A stretch of 64,000 bases of DNA from NCBI RefSeq assembly GCF_001281315.1, contig NZ_CP012479.1, forward strand, positions 186,001 through 250,000, read 5' to 3'. The first letter of the stretch is position 1, and each line of letters starts with the position of its first letter. The position numbers and the translations under genes are program-made. Below are positions 55,024 to 63,907 of the stretch, one piece after another. The notes below the pieces were generated by a model, which was not told the DNA's origin, did no database searches, and was given only the letters and a program-made list of their open reading frames with translations. The DNA comes from Arthrobacter sp. ERGS1:01 (lineage in GTDB: Bacteria; Actinomycetota; Actinomycetes; Actinomycetales; Micrococcaceae).

Positions 55024-55290
55024 GTGGCTGGAATGCTCGGAAATAACCCGGCGGATATGGCGGATTTGGCCAACAAGTTGGCGCAGGCGGTGGACCAGAT
55101 CAACCAGATCACCTCGACCCTGGACAGCAAGGCCCACGGCGTGCAGTGGGAGGGCCCGGATGCGAACCGTTTCAAGTCCAGCGACTGGCCCAGCCACAAA
55201 AGCGCATTGAGCCGCGTGGCACAGGAACTTGACCAGGTGAAGAACACGGTGAACCGCCAACGCCAGGAACAGATCAGCGCCTCGCAGTAA
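55024..55290 (+). CDS. WXG100-family protein (ESAT-6-like)
   Basis: This 88-residue helical-hairpin protein has the W-x-G turn at Trp42-Glu-Gly44 and a heptad-rich second helix. It has the family length. The GTG at 55,024 is preferred because AAGGA lies 8 nt upstream; the frame from 55,015 lacks that spacing. The Y-x-x-x-D/E secretion motif expected after the second helix is not seen: the C-terminus is V-N-R-Q-R-Q-E-Q-I-S-A-S-Q. No type VII secretion gene or LXG/polymorphic toxin lies in the window, so it is an orphan member. A strong hairpin follows. Confidence 0.8.
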   Translation: MAGMLGNNPADMADLANKLAQAVDQINQITSTLDSKAHGVQWEGPDANRFKSSDWPSHKSALSRVAQELDQVKNTVNRQRQEQISASQ

Positions 55291-55301
55291 GTACGCCCCG
55301 C

Positions 55302-55372
55302 AGCAATTCGGCGGTGCAGCTGATGCGGGCTTGCCCTCCGGCAGCCCGCATCAGCTGCACCGCCGAATTGCT
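55302..55372. terminator. Perfect 30-bp hairpin terminator after the WXG100 gene
   Basis: Arms 55,302-55,331 and 55,343-55,372 are perfectly complementary over 30 bp with an 11-base loop, followed by TTTTG (counting the last base of the arm). The left arm begins AGCAATTCGGCGGTGCAGCT. It is unusually long for an intrinsic terminator. Confidence 0.8.
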
Positions 55373-55389
55373 TTTGTGCCAACAGACCG

Positions 55390-55427
55390 CAGGAGCTGCA
55401 CCGTCGATTTCGATGGTGCCGCTCCTG
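55390..55427. repeat. Second hairpin related to the preceding terminator
   Basis: CAGGAGC and GCTCCTG form the outer arms, with CACC/GGTG and TCG/CGA pairs inside. It shares the GAGCTGCACCGTCGA-type core with the right arm of the preceding hairpin, so the two are probably duplicated relatives. It lies between the WXG100 gene and a convergent small gene. Confidence 0.55.
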
Positions 55428-55492
55428 TGTGTGGTTAAGGCATGCCGGAAGGTCCCGGAAGCCGAAGGGCGTACGGGAGCGCACCGCCGAGG

Positions 55493-55654
55493 CTAGAGGT
55501 GGTCGGGGTCTGCTTCCTCGGCCAGCGCGGCGGCGTGGTCGTTGATCTCGGCGATGTCCGGGGACACCATTTCTGTGTAGACCTCGGCCAACGGGTCACT
55601 GGCCGCGGCGTCGTGGGTCAGGCCTGCTTCGTCACGATCTGGATGCTTGCTCAT
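55493..55654 (-). CDS. Small acidic protein (53 aa), leaderless start
   Basis: A 53-residue frame runs from ATG 55,654 to TAG at 55,495-55,493. The product is strongly acidic (about 14 Asp/Glu) and Ala-rich, starting M-S-K-H-P-D-R-D and ending E-E-A-D-P-D-H-L, with no membrane segment. TATCCT at 55,666-55,661 lies 6 nt before the ATG, so a leaderless transcript is likely. High GC at third positions supports coding. No family is recognised. It is convergent with the WXG100 gene. Confidence 0.6.
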   Translation of the reverse strand: MSKHPDRDEAGLTHDAAASDPLAEVYTEMVSPDIAEINDHAAALAEEADPDHL

Positions 55655-55697
55655 ACGCAAAGGATAGCCCCGCAGCCCCTAGGATCTGCGGAAATTT

Positions 55698-56888
55698 CTA
55701 AGCCAAAGCCGTGGCCCGGGCATGGAGCGGGACGTTGAGGCTGATGGCGTTATGAAGAGCCAGCCCGGCGGCCCCCACGGCGTCCTCCGACTCGGTCCAC
55801 GCCTTGACGGTGATGTCCAGCGGGAGCAGGAATTTCAGCACGGTTTCATCCAGGCCGCGGCGGAATCCGTCGTTCAGGGCCGGCCACAGTGAGGTGGTTT
55901 GCCCACTCACAATGACGGTGCCGATCCCCAGCAGGTTCACCACGCCGCCTACGGACCGGCCCAGGCGGTGGCCAATGTCGCCGAGGAAGGCAAGGACGGC
56001 CGGATCGCCGCCGTCGGCCGCCTGCCGCAGTTCCGCGAGCTTGAGGTGCCCGCCGGCATCCGGGACGGCCCGCAGAACCTCGTTGAGGCCGGCATAAACC
56101 TGAAGACAACCGCGGTTCCCACAAACACACAGCGGCCCGTTGGGGTCGGTCGACATGTGGCCAAACTCTGTGGACGCCCCGCCGGCACCGCAAAAGACCT
56201 TGCGCCGGTTGACGATTCCCAGGCCGACGCCGTAGCCAAGTCCCAGCAGCAGGAAGTCGTCCTTGTTGCGGCCCAGGCCAAAGCTGACCTCGCGGGTGGA
56301 GAGCGCAAAAAGGTCGTTGGAGACAAAAACCGGTCGATTGATGAGTTCCTGCAGCTGGGCGCCAAGATTGAAGTCACGCCAGTTCAGTGTGGCGGAGATC
56401 CGTACGGTGGACAGGGCCTGGTCCACGGCGCCGGAGACCGAGATCCCAATCGCCACCACGCGTTCCGGGTGGTCCAGGGCGGCCTGTTGCTCAAGCACCA
56501 TGGTCTTGAACTGCCCCAGAGGGTCCGTCGCCGGATCAAACGGCGTAGAGCGCGAATCAACAACGCTGCCATCAATATGCATGGAAACGACCATCACGGA
56601 GGTGGGTGTCACGCTCATGCCAATCACCACGGCGGAGTCGGCAATCAGCTCCACGGGGACCCGCGGCCGACCGGCTCCGATGCGCGCATCGGAGGGCAGT
56701 TCACGGACATAGCCGTCGGTCATCAGCCGGCGAACCTGGGCTGTGACGGTGGCCGGTCCCAAGCCAAGGCGCTTGGCGATTTCGCTGCGGCTGAGCTGGC
56801 CAAGCTGTCCCAGAACGCCAAGGATTTCGGCCCGGCTGACGGCGTCGCGAGTTGGAGTGGTATGGGGTCGGACCCGTGTCGATGAAAT
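55698..56888 (-). CDS. ROK-family repressor of the sugar/fucosidase operon, probable ATT start
   Basis: The clear ROK repressor sequence extends upstream of any ATG or GTG. The HTH (S-R-A-E-I-L-G-V-L-G-Q-L, then S-R-S-E-I-A-K-R-L-G-L-G-P-A-T-V) lies before the first TTG at 56,762, so that cannot be the start. In frame, ATT at 56,888 lies 4 nt after AGGGGGAA and would begin I/M-S-S-T-R-V-R-P, giving 396 residues, the normal length. A rare ATT start or an ATG-to-ATT change is proposed. The C-terminal half has the zinc motif C-V-C-G-N-R-G-C. It is divergent from the ABC/fucosidase operon with a 22-bp palindrome between. Confidence 0.78.
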   Translation of the reverse strand: MSSTRVRPHTTPTRDAVSRAEILGVLGQLGQLSRSEIAKRLGLGPATVTAQVRRLMTDGYVRELPSDARIGAGRPRVPVELIADSAVVIGMSVTPTSVMVVSMHIDGSVVDSRSTPFDPATDPLGQFKTMVLEQQAALDHPERVVAIGISVSGAVDQALSTVRISATLNWRDFNLGAQLQELINRPVFVSNDLFALSTREVSFGLGRNKDDFLLLGLGYGVGLGIVNRRKVFCGAGGASTEFGHMSTDPNGPLCVCGNRGCLQVYAGLNEVLRAVPDAGGHLKLAELRQAADGGDPAVLAFLGDIGHRLGRSVGGVVNLLGIGTVIVSGQTTSLWPALNDGFRRGLDETVLKFLLPLDITVKAWTESEDAVGAAGLALHNAISLNVPLHARATALA

Positions 56889-56940
56889 ATTTCCCCCTAT
56901 TGACGCGGTCTGCGATGTGTGATTATCCTAACATCACGCC

Positions 56941-56962
56941 ATTAATTCGGCGCCGAATTAAT
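56941..56962. promoter_or_regulatory. Perfect 22-bp palindromic operator
   Basis: The two 11-base halves ATTAATTCGGC and GCCGAATTAAT are fully complementary with no spacer. It lies 52 bp upstream of the ROK start and 46 bp upstream of the sugar-binding protein start. It is the likely site where the ROK repressor controls both directions. Confidence 0.75.
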
Positions 56963-57007
56963 TATTAGCAAACGGCTCCGGTCTGTTACCCATCACGAAG
57001 GACTGAC

Positions 57008-58300
57008 ATGAAATTAGCAAAGAAGCTAACCGCAATCGCCCTCGGCGGCGCGCTCGTCCTGGGCGCCTCCGCATGTGGCTCTTCAACCTCGGGCGGCAGC
57101 GCCGGTTCCGCCGACGGCAACGTCACCCTTGACTGGTCGTTCTGGTCCCAGGGCGATGAAGGCAACCAGACCTGGAAAAACCTGGCCTCGGAAGTCACGA
57201 CCAAGTACCCGAACATCAAGATCAACCTCACCACGGCACCGTTCGCCGACTACTTCACCAAACTCCAATCCCAGCTGGCCTCGGGTACCGCACCGTGCAT
57301 CGTGAGTATGCAGAGCCTCCGCCTGCCGGCCTTCGCCAAGGCATTGACTCCGATCGATGGCGACCTGGCCACGGCCGCCGGCTTCAATGCCGGCGAATGG
57401 GAATCGGGCGCACTGAAGGCACTGCAGAAGGACTCCAAGCAGTACGCATTGCCTTATGGGTTGTCCACCATGGTCATGTACTACAACAAGGACGCGTTCA
57501 AGGCTGCTGGCGTTGCCGAGCCCAAAGACGGCTGGACCACCGACGATTTTGTGGCCGCCGCCGAGAAGATCACCAAGTCAAGCGGCAAACCGGCCTTCGG
57601 CCAGAGCTTCTCCGACCTGCACATGTCCGCACAGTTGCTCGCGTACAACGGCGCCCGCCCTGTTTCCGCCGACGGCGCCCTGCAAATGACCGACCCGACG
57701 TTCACAAGTGCCTTCAACTGGTACTCGGGCCTGGCCACAAGCCAAAAGATCAGCAGCGTCCCCGCCAGCTCCTCCGACGTCCCCTGGGGCGAGCAGCAGT
57801 TTGTTGCCGGGAACGTTGCCATGGCCGTTGATGGTTCCTGGAACCTCAAGAGCAATGTGACGGATGCGGCCGGCTTCAAGGTTGGCGTCGTAACGCTCCC
57901 GCAGGGACCCAACGGTGGTGGCACGTTCTCGGCCAACTCCGGCTTCGGGATCTCCTCCACCTGCAAGAACAAGACCGAGGCCGCCAAGGCCATCGGCGTG
58001 CTGACGGATGCGGCATCGCAGTCGGCGTCGGCGAAGGCCGGCAACCAGCCCGCACGAACCGCCTCCATCCCGTCGTTCATCGAGGCCCTGAAGACGGACG
58101 TCGATCCCAAGAACCCGGGCTACTCCGCCCAGGTTGCCACGGTCACGAAGGACTCCTCGGCGATGGCTGTGCCGTTCATCAGCACGAGCAACTGGGACAT
58201 GGTCACGAAGCTGATGGCCCAGCAGTTCCAGCAGGCCTACTCGGGCCAGACCTCACCGGCTGACGCGTTGAACAACGTCCAGCAAAGCGGCGCCAAGTAA
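57008..58300 (+). CDS. Sugar ABC transporter substrate-binding lipoprotein
   Basis: This 430-residue family-1 extracellular solute-binding protein has a lipobox ending A-S-A-C (Cys near residue 23) and a Gly/Ser linker. L-D-W-S-F-W-S-Q-G-D near 41-50 and A-L-P-Y-G-L-S-T-M-V-M-Y-Y-N-K-D near 146-161 match the CUT1 type. F-V-A-G-N-V-A-M-A-V-D-G-S-W near 263-276 does as well. It captures an oligosaccharide or sugar outside the cell for the two downstream permeases. No ATPase gene is in the operon, so a shared MsiK-type ATPase is likely used. The ligand is inferred to contain fucose. Confidence 0.88.
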   Translation: MKLAKKLTAIALGGALVLGASACGSSTSGGSAGSADGNVTLDWSFWSQGDEGNQTWKNLASEVTTKYPNIKINLTTAPFADYFTKLQSQLASGTAPCIVSMQSLRLPAFAKALTPIDGDLATAAGFNAGEWESGALKALQKDSKQYALPYGLSTMVMYYNKDAFKAAGVAEPKDGWTTDDFVAAAEKITKSSGKPAFGQSFSDLHMSAQLLAYNGARPVSADGALQMTDPTFTSAFNWYSGLATSQKISSVPASSSDVPWGEQQFVAGNVAMAVDGSWNLKSNVTDAAGFKVGVVTLPQGPNGGGTFSANSGFGISSTCKNKTEAAKAIGVLTDAASQSASAKAGNQPARTASIPSFIEALKTDVDPKNPGYSAQVATVTKDSSAMAVPFISTSNWDMVTKLMAQQFQQAYSGQTSPADALNNVQQSGAK

Positions 58301-58350
58301 CCATGGCTGCGCTACTTCCGCTATCCGAGCCGCAGTAGAAAGGCACTACC

Positions 58351-59283
58351 TTGACGGCAACTATCTCCCCAACCGTGCGGAAAGGGATCACCGATCCATC
58401 TGCGCCGAAAAAGCGGAAGAAGTCCGATTCCCTTGCGGCGCTGGGGTTCCTTACCCCCAGCGCCGTGGGAATGACGGTATTCATTCTCTTCCCCACAATC
58501 CTGGCCATCATCACCAGTTTCTTCAATTGGCCCACTTTTGGTGATATCTCCTTTGCCGGTTTGGCCAACTACCGTGAACTGTTCGCCCCTGGCAATCAGT
58601 TCACGGCAGCACTTATCAATACGTTTGTCTTCACGATTCTGGTGGTTCCGATCAACCTGGTGCTGACTTTGTCCACCGCCTTCTGGGTCGCAAGCAGCCG
58701 GTTCAGTCGGCTTTACCGGGTGTTGTTCTTCCTTCCAGTGGTCACGCCCACCGTGGCAACGGCCGTCATTTGGAAGCTGATCTACCAGCCCAATGGCCTG
58801 GTCGACTCCACCCTGCAGTCGTGGTTTGGCATTCACCTGCCCAACCTTCTTGGTAACAGCAGCACAGCCTTGTTCGCCGTCGTCGTCGTTATTATCTGGC
58901 AGGGGTTCGGCTACAACATGCTGATCTTCTCGGCAGCGATCGACCAGCTGCCCCAGGACGTCATCGATGCTTCAATGCTCGACGGTGCCGCCGGGCTTAC
59001 GCAATTACTTCGGATCAAGCTTCCGTTGCTGACCCCGGCGCTCTTCTTTGCCTCGACTGTCACGATGATCTCCGCGTTCCAAATGTTCTCGGAACCATTC
59101 GTGTTGACCGCCGGCGGACCCGGTACCTCGACCGTCACGGTGGTCATGAACGTCTACCAGACGGCATTCCAGGGTGGCGAACTCGGTGCGGCAGCCGCAC
59201 CGGCCATCATTCTCTTTGTACTGATTCTCGTCGTCACCATGATCCAGTGGGTGGGACAAAAGAAGTGGGTTCACTATGACTAG
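58351..59283 (+). CDS. Sugar ABC transporter permease (MalF/CUT1 type)
   Basis: This 310-residue permease starts at TTG 58,351 with AGAAAGG 7 nt upstream; no ATG gives full length. A basic N-terminal tail precedes six helices. The EAA loop reads D-A-S-M-L-D-G-A-A-G-L-T-Q-L (about residues 208-221). It overlaps the next permease gene by 8 nt. Confidence 0.87.
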   Translation: MTATISPTVRKGITDPSAPKKRKKSDSLAALGFLTPSAVGMTVFILFPTILAIITSFFNWPTFGDISFAGLANYRELFAPGNQFTAALINTFVFTILVVPINLVLTLSTAFWVASSRFSRLYRVLFFLPVVTPTVATAVIWKLIYQPNGLVDSTLQSWFGIHLPNLLGNSSTALFAVVVVIIWQGFGYNMLIFSAAIDQLPQDVIDASMLDGAAGLTQLLRIKLPLLTPALFFASTVTMISAFQMFSEPFVLTAGGPGTSTVTVVMNVYQTAFQGGELGAAAAPAIILFVLILVVTMIQWVGQKKWVHYD

Positions 59284-60184
59284 CAGCCAGCTCCACGTGC
59301 GCACAGCGAAAACGAGTGCCACCAAGTCCAACGGCGTGCCACCACGGGAAAATCACCGCCGGTTCCGGCCCGTGAAATTCGCCAGCGAAGTGGTGCTGGG
59401 GATCGTGGTTCTGGCGTTCCTGTTTCCGATCATCTTCACTTTCTTCTCCGCCTTCAAGCCCAACGGCGAGATCTTCGCCCAGCCGCCGTCACTCATCGGC
59501 TCCGAATTCCGCTGGCAGAACTTCGTGGAAGTTTTCAACTACACGCCATTCCTGCGCTTCATCGTCAACGGCCTGATCGTCTCCATCTGCGGAACCGTCA
59601 TCGTCGTGGCCGTCTCCTCGCTCGCCGCTTACAGTTTCGGGATCCTTAAATGGCGTGGCCGGGACAAGTTCATGCTGCTGTACCTGGCCACCATGATGAT
59701 TCCCCAGGAAGTCCTTGTCATCCCCATGTTCCTGCTGATGCAAAAGCTTGGTTGGATCAACACGTGGCAGGCGCTCATCCTGCCGTGGGCGTTCGGGGCA
59801 TTCGGGGCCTTCCTGTTGCGCCAGTTCTTCATCGGTATCCCGTATGAATTGGTGGAGGCCTCCCGCATGGACGGTTGCAGCCAGTGGCGCACCTTTACCC
59901 GAATCATCCTTCCTCTGGCCAAGCCGTCGCTTGCCGTGCTGGGTGTCTGGACGTTCATCACGTTCTGGAACAGCTTCCTGTGGCCGTTGATCGTGGTCAA
60001 CGACGTCAACCAACTTGGTAACGTCTCACTGGGCCTGCAAACGTTCTTTGGTGAACATGGCAGCTCCTGGAACCTTGTCATGGCTGCTTCCGTGATCGCC
60101 ATCCTGCCCACCCTGATCCTGGTTATTGCCCTGCAAAAACACCTGGTCAAGGGCATCGCAACCGTGGGGCTCGCAGGGCGCTAA
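59276..60184 (+). CDS. Sugar ABC transporter permease (MalG/CUT1 type)
   Basis: This 302-residue permease has six helices after a basic N-terminus of about 35 residues. The EAA loop is E-A-S-R-M-D-G-C-S-Q-W-R-T-F (about residues 199-212). The start lies within the end of the previous gene. Together the two permeases form the membrane channel of the importer. Confidence 0.88.
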   Translation: MTSSQLHVRTAKTSATKSNGVPPRENHRRFRPVKFASEVVLGIVVLAFLFPIIFTFFSAFKPNGEIFAQPPSLIGSEFRWQNFVEVFNYTPFLRFIVNGLIVSICGTVIVVAVSSLAAYSFGILKWRGRDKFMLLYLATMMIPQEVLVIPMFLLMQKLGWINTWQALILPWAFGAFGAFLLRQFFIGIPYELVEASRMDGCSQWRTFTRIILPLAKPSLAVLGVWTFITFWNSFLWPLIVVNDVNQLGNVSLGLQTFFGEHGSSWNLVMAASVIAILPTLILVIALQKHLVKGIATVGLAGR

Positions 60185-60218
60185 CCGCCATTCACCCTCC
60201 TCTTTCAAGAAGGCAGTA

Positions 60219-61562
60219 ATGATTAATTTTGAGGATCGTGTTGGTCCCGACTTTGGCGCCAACGCGCCGCGCTACCCGCAGTGGGAGTTCCCGCAATGGC
60301 TCGCCGAGGCAAAATTTGGCATCTTTGTGCACTGGGGCCTGTATTCGGTGCCGGCCTGGGCCGAGGTGGGTAACGCCCCGACCCCTGTGGAGGACGCCTA
60401 CCGCGACCACCAGTACGCCGAGTGGTACGGCAACACCGTCCGCTTGGAGGGCAGCAGTGCCCAGAACTACCAGCGCTCCACCTTTGGCCCCGGCACCAGT
60501 TACGAGGACCTGGCCGATGTGTGGAAGGCGGAATCGTTCGACGCCGCCGCCTGCCTCGAAGTGTTCCGCCAGGCCGGAGCCAAGTACGTGGTTCCCACCA
60601 CCAAGCACCATGACGGCTTCTGCTTGTGGAATACCGAGACTACGCCGTTCAACAGCGCCGTGCGCGGCCCCGGACGCGACCTGATCCAGGAATTTGCCAC
60701 GGCCACCCGCGATGCCGGGCTGAAGTTTGGCGCCTACTTCTCCGGTGCGCTGGACTGGCACGCCAGCGACTTCCGGGCCATCGACTCGGACCCCGACATT
60801 TTCCGGCTGCGCCGCAATGACGAGGACTTTGCCCGTTACTCCTACGAGCAGGTGCATGAACTGGTGGAACGGTTTGCCCCGGACATCCTGTGGAACGACA
60901 TTGAATGGCCCGACGCCGGCAAGTCTGATGCGGATTTCGGCGTGGCGGCACTGTTCAACGAGTACCGAGCGGCGGTGCCCGAAGGTATTGTCAATGACCG
61001 CTGGGGCGTCCCGTCCCACGGTTACCTGACCCGTGAGTACAGCGACATCGGCGGCCTGAGCGACCAGCACTGGGAAAGCTGCCGCGGCCTGGGCCGGTCC
61101 TTTGGCGTAAACCAAAATGAAACCGACGCCGACGTGCTCAGCGTGGCCGAACTGGTCCTCCACCTGGTGTCCGTCGTCTCACGCAACGGCAACTTCCTTC
61201 TCAACATCGGCCTGGCGGCCGACGGCACCGTCCCGGAACGCTACCGGGAACGCCTTCTGGGCCTGGGTGCCTGGCTCGCCGTCAACGGCGACGCCATCTA
61301 CGGCACCCGCCCCTGGGCGGGCACCATGACTCCCGAACAACAGGCGCACTATGCCGTGACTGTGGGGTCCGACGCCACGTTCCTGTCAGTGATCACCCCC
61401 GGAACCGAGCTTCCGCCCGCCCCACTCGATATTGCCGGCGGCGTGTGGTTGGGTGCGGGGGTGAACGGCGATGGCGGCATTTGCGTGCCGGCTGCCCTCG
61501 CCGGCGAGCCGGTCGCCGTCCTGCGCATTCCGCACACCGCACTGTCAGGAGCTTCAGCATGA
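60219..61562 (+). CDS. GH29 alpha-L-fucosidase
   Basis: This 447-residue retaining glycosidase has the GH29 N-terminal signature W-L-A-E-A-K-F-G-I-F-V-H-W-G-L-Y-S-V-P-A-W near residues 27-47. T-T-K-H-H-D-G-F-C-L-W-N lies near 127-138. The probable nucleophile is Asp227 in L-W-N-D-I-E-W-P, where most members have L-W-x-D-G. G-N-F-L-L-N-I-G follows near 327. There is no signal peptide, so it cleaves imported oligosaccharides in the cytoplasm. It overlaps the ROK kinase gene by four bases. Confidence 0.9.
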   Translation: MINFEDRVGPDFGANAPRYPQWEFPQWLAEAKFGIFVHWGLYSVPAWAEVGNAPTPVEDAYRDHQYAEWYGNTVRLEGSSAQNYQRSTFGPGTSYEDLADVWKAESFDAAACLEVFRQAGAKYVVPTTKHHDGFCLWNTETTPFNSAVRGPGRDLIQEFATATRDAGLKFGAYFSGALDWHASDFRAIDSDPDIFRLRRNDEDFARYSYEQVHELVERFAPDILWNDIEWPDAGKSDADFGVAALFNEYRAAVPEGIVNDRWGVPSHGYLTREYSDIGGLSDQHWESCRGLGRSFGVNQNETDADVLSVAELVLHLVSVVSRNGNFLLNIGLAADGTVPERYRERLLGLGAWLAVNGDAIYGTRPWAGTMTPEQQAHYAVTVGSDATFLSVITPGTELPPAPLDIAGGVWLGAGVNGDGGICVPAALAGEPVAVLRIPHTALSGASA

Positions 61563-62428
61563 GGGAACCATGGATTGGGGTGGACATTGGCGGCACGAAG
61601 ATCGCTGCCGGTCTAGTGGACGAAAACGGGACGGTGCTGGCCCGGGCCCAGCGGCCCACTCCGCACGGGGAGGTGGCCATAGCCGACGCCGTGGCCGGCC
61701 TGGTCCTTCAGCTCGCACCCGAGGTCGCCGGGACGGTGGTGGGAATCGCCGTCCCCGGCTATGTCTCGATCGACCACAGGAAGGTGTCCTACGCGGCAAA
61801 CCTGGAACTTGAGAACACCATGCTGGCGGATTTGGTCGAGGCCAGGATCAACGTCGCGGCCCTGGTGATCAACGACGCAAACGCCGCGCTGTGGGCCGAA
61901 CACAAGTTCGGTGCGGCCCGGGGCGTGCAGGACGTTGCCATGGTGACGGTGGGGACCGGGATCGGCGGGGGCTTGCTGGTGAACGGCAAGCTGGTAGTTG
62001 GTGCGCACGGCTGGGCCGGGGAAATCGGCCACATGGTGGTCGAGCCCGGCGGACGCCCCTGCGGGTGCGGCAGTCGCGGCTGCCTGGACCGGTATGCCAG
62101 TGGCAGTGTCCTGGAAACCGAGGCCCGGACCAGAGAAGATTTTGCCGAAATCGCCCACTGGCTCGGGTTTGGGCTGAGTCAGGTTTCGATGTTGCTGGAT
62201 CCGGACCTCGTGGTGCTGGGCGGTGGAGTCAGTGCCGTTGGGGCGGCCCTGACTGAACCCACCCGTGAGCGGTTGGGTGAGCTTTTGGCCGAGCACGGCC
62301 GTGATTCCACGCCCCCCGTGGTCACGGCTCTGCTGGGTCCGGACGCCGGGTTCATCGGGGCGGCCGCCTACGCCGCCGATCATGTCGGCGTCCAGGGCAT
62401 GGACGGCATCGGCGCCAATGCCGGCTAA
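61559..62428 (+). CDS. ROK-family sugar kinase
   Basis: This 289-residue kinase has the phosphate loop D-I-G-G-T-K-I (residues 9-15), the catalytic Asp in N-D-A-N-A-A-L-W (about 102-109), G-T-G-I-G-G-G near 127 and the zinc motif C-G-C-G-S-R-G-C (about 163-170). After E-T-E-A-R-T-R-E the sequence passes directly to the C-terminal W-L-G-F-G-L helix. About 40 residues of the helical segment present in typical glucokinases are missing. The start overlaps the fucosidase stop (ATGA). It would phosphorylate a released sugar; whether it still folds normally is uncertain. Confidence 0.83.
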   Translation: MREPWIGVDIGGTKIAAGLVDENGTVLARAQRPTPHGEVAIADAVAGLVLQLAPEVAGTVVGIAVPGYVSIDHRKVSYAANLELENTMLADLVEARINVAALVINDANAALWAEHKFGAARGVQDVAMVTVGTGIGGGLLVNGKLVVGAHGWAGEIGHMVVEPGGRPCGCGSRGCLDRYASGSVLETEARTREDFAEIAHWLGFGLSQVSMLLDPDLVVLGGGVSAVGAALTEPTRERLGELLAEHGRDSTPPVVTALLGPDAGFIGAAAYAADHVGVQGMDGIGANAG

Positions 62429-62464
62429 CAGGGCTTCCCACAAGGCTTTTCGATTGGAGAACAG

Positions 62465-63907
62465 GTGAGCAAACCCAATGTTGTTGTTGTCCTGGCGGAC
62501 GATCTAGGTTGGGGCGACCTCTCATGCTACGGCGCTACCCGGATCCGCACGCCGCATCTTGACGCTTTGGCGGAGCGTGGTGTCCGCTTCACCGACTCGC
62601 ATGCCTCGTCCGCCGTTTGCACCCCGAGCCGGTACAGCCTTATAACAGGGTCCTACCCGTGGCGGAGCCCGTTGAAGAGCGGAGTATTGGGCGGCCTAGA
62701 CCCGGCCATTATCGATGCCGACGCACCAACCCTGCCCCGGGACTTCCTGAACGCCGGGTACAGCACCGGTGCGTTTGGAAAGTGGCACCTGGGTCTGGAC
62801 TGGACCGGGCATGACGGCACCACCCGTGACGCATTCGCCCCCGGATTTGCCTCCGAGATGCAGGGCCACGGCCGCGACATCGACTACGGCATCCCGTTCA
62901 GGGGAGGGCCCACGGCGCTTGGCTTCGAGACGTATTTTGGCATTGCCGGGTCCCTGGACATGCCGCCGTACTGCTTCCTGGACCAGGACAAGGCTGTGGG
63001 GATTCCGCTGGAGGAAAAAACCGAACTTGTCACCTCCCAGCGCCCGGGGATGCAGAGTCCAGGCTGGCAGGACGACGCCGTCGACACCACGGTTGTTGCA
63101 CGGGCTGCGGAGTGGATCCGCGCCCGGCGCGAGGATGGGCGGCCGTTCCTGGCCTATGTGGCCACGGCTGCACCGCACCGCCCGTGCGTGCCTCCGGAAT
63201 TTGTTCGCGGCGCCACCGATGCGGGACCTCGCGGAGATGGGGTGGCCCTGGTGGACTGGATGGTGGGTCAGCTGATTGCAGCTCTGGGAGAGGACCTTGA
63301 GAACACCATCATCGTATTCACCTCGGACAACGGGGCGCCCACCATGTTCCCCGACGACGGCGACGTGGTCATCCACCGCCCCAACGGCCACTGGCGAGGG
63401 CAAAAGGCGGACGCCTGGGAGGCCGGGCACCGCGTACCGCTGATTGTGGCCGGGCCCGGGGTTGTTGCGAATAGGGTGTGCGAGGAACTCGTCAGCCTCA
63501 TGGATCTTCGTGCCACCCTGGCCGAGGTTACGGCGGATCCGCCGGACTCAGCGGAGCTGACCGGCCCCGACGCTGTTTGGGCCGCCGGCGACGGTACCTC
63601 ATTTGCCAAGCTCCTTCGCGGCGAGCTGCCCGGCACCGGCGCCTCCCGGGTGCTGGGCCACCAGGCATATGACGGCACCTTGGTGCTGCGCAGCGGGTCA
63701 GGAAAGGCAATCTTCGGGACAGGTTCGGGCGGTTTTTCTGAACCGGTGGGCCAACCCGACGATACGGGCCAGGGGCCAGGACAATTCTTTGACCTGGCCG
63801 AGGATCCCACGGAAACCGCCAATCTGTGGCCCCACCGGGCAGAACAGGCGCTTGACATGATTGAAACATTCGAACGCACCACCGGATTCATTCGAGGGAC
63901 ACGATGA
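62465..63907 (+). CDS. Cys-type sulfatase
   Basis: This 480-residue sulfatase starts at GTG 62,465 behind GGAG. Cys52 in C-T-P-S-R-Y-S-L-I-T-G is the residue converted to formylglycine. Asp12-Asp13 and T-S-D-N-G-A-P (about residues 287-293) supply metal ligands, and G-K-W-H-L-G (about 106-111) supplies the Lys and His. No signal peptide is present, so it acts in the cytoplasm on an imported sulfated sugar. A formylglycine-generating enzyme is needed; it may be the overlapping next gene, which is cut by the window end. Confidence 0.9.
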   Translation: MSKPNVVVVLADDLGWGDLSCYGATRIRTPHLDALAERGVRFTDSHASSAVCTPSRYSLITGSYPWRSPLKSGVLGGLDPAIIDADAPTLPRDFLNAGYSTGAFGKWHLGLDWTGHDGTTRDAFAPGFASEMQGHGRDIDYGIPFRGGPTALGFETYFGIAGSLDMPPYCFLDQDKAVGIPLEEKTELVTSQRPGMQSPGWQDDAVDTTVVARAAEWIRARREDGRPFLAYVATAAPHRPCVPPEFVRGATDAGPRGDGVALVDWMVGQLIAALGEDLENTIIVFTSDNGAPTMFPDDGDVVIHRPNGHWRGQKADAWEAGHRVPLIVAGPGVVANRVCEELVSLMDLRATLAEVTADPPDSAELTGPDAVWAAGDGTSFAKLLRGELPGTGASRVLGHQAYDGTLVLRSGSGKAIFGTGSGGFSEPVGQPDDTGQGPGQFFDLAEDPTETANLWPHRAEQALDMIETFERTTGFIRGTR

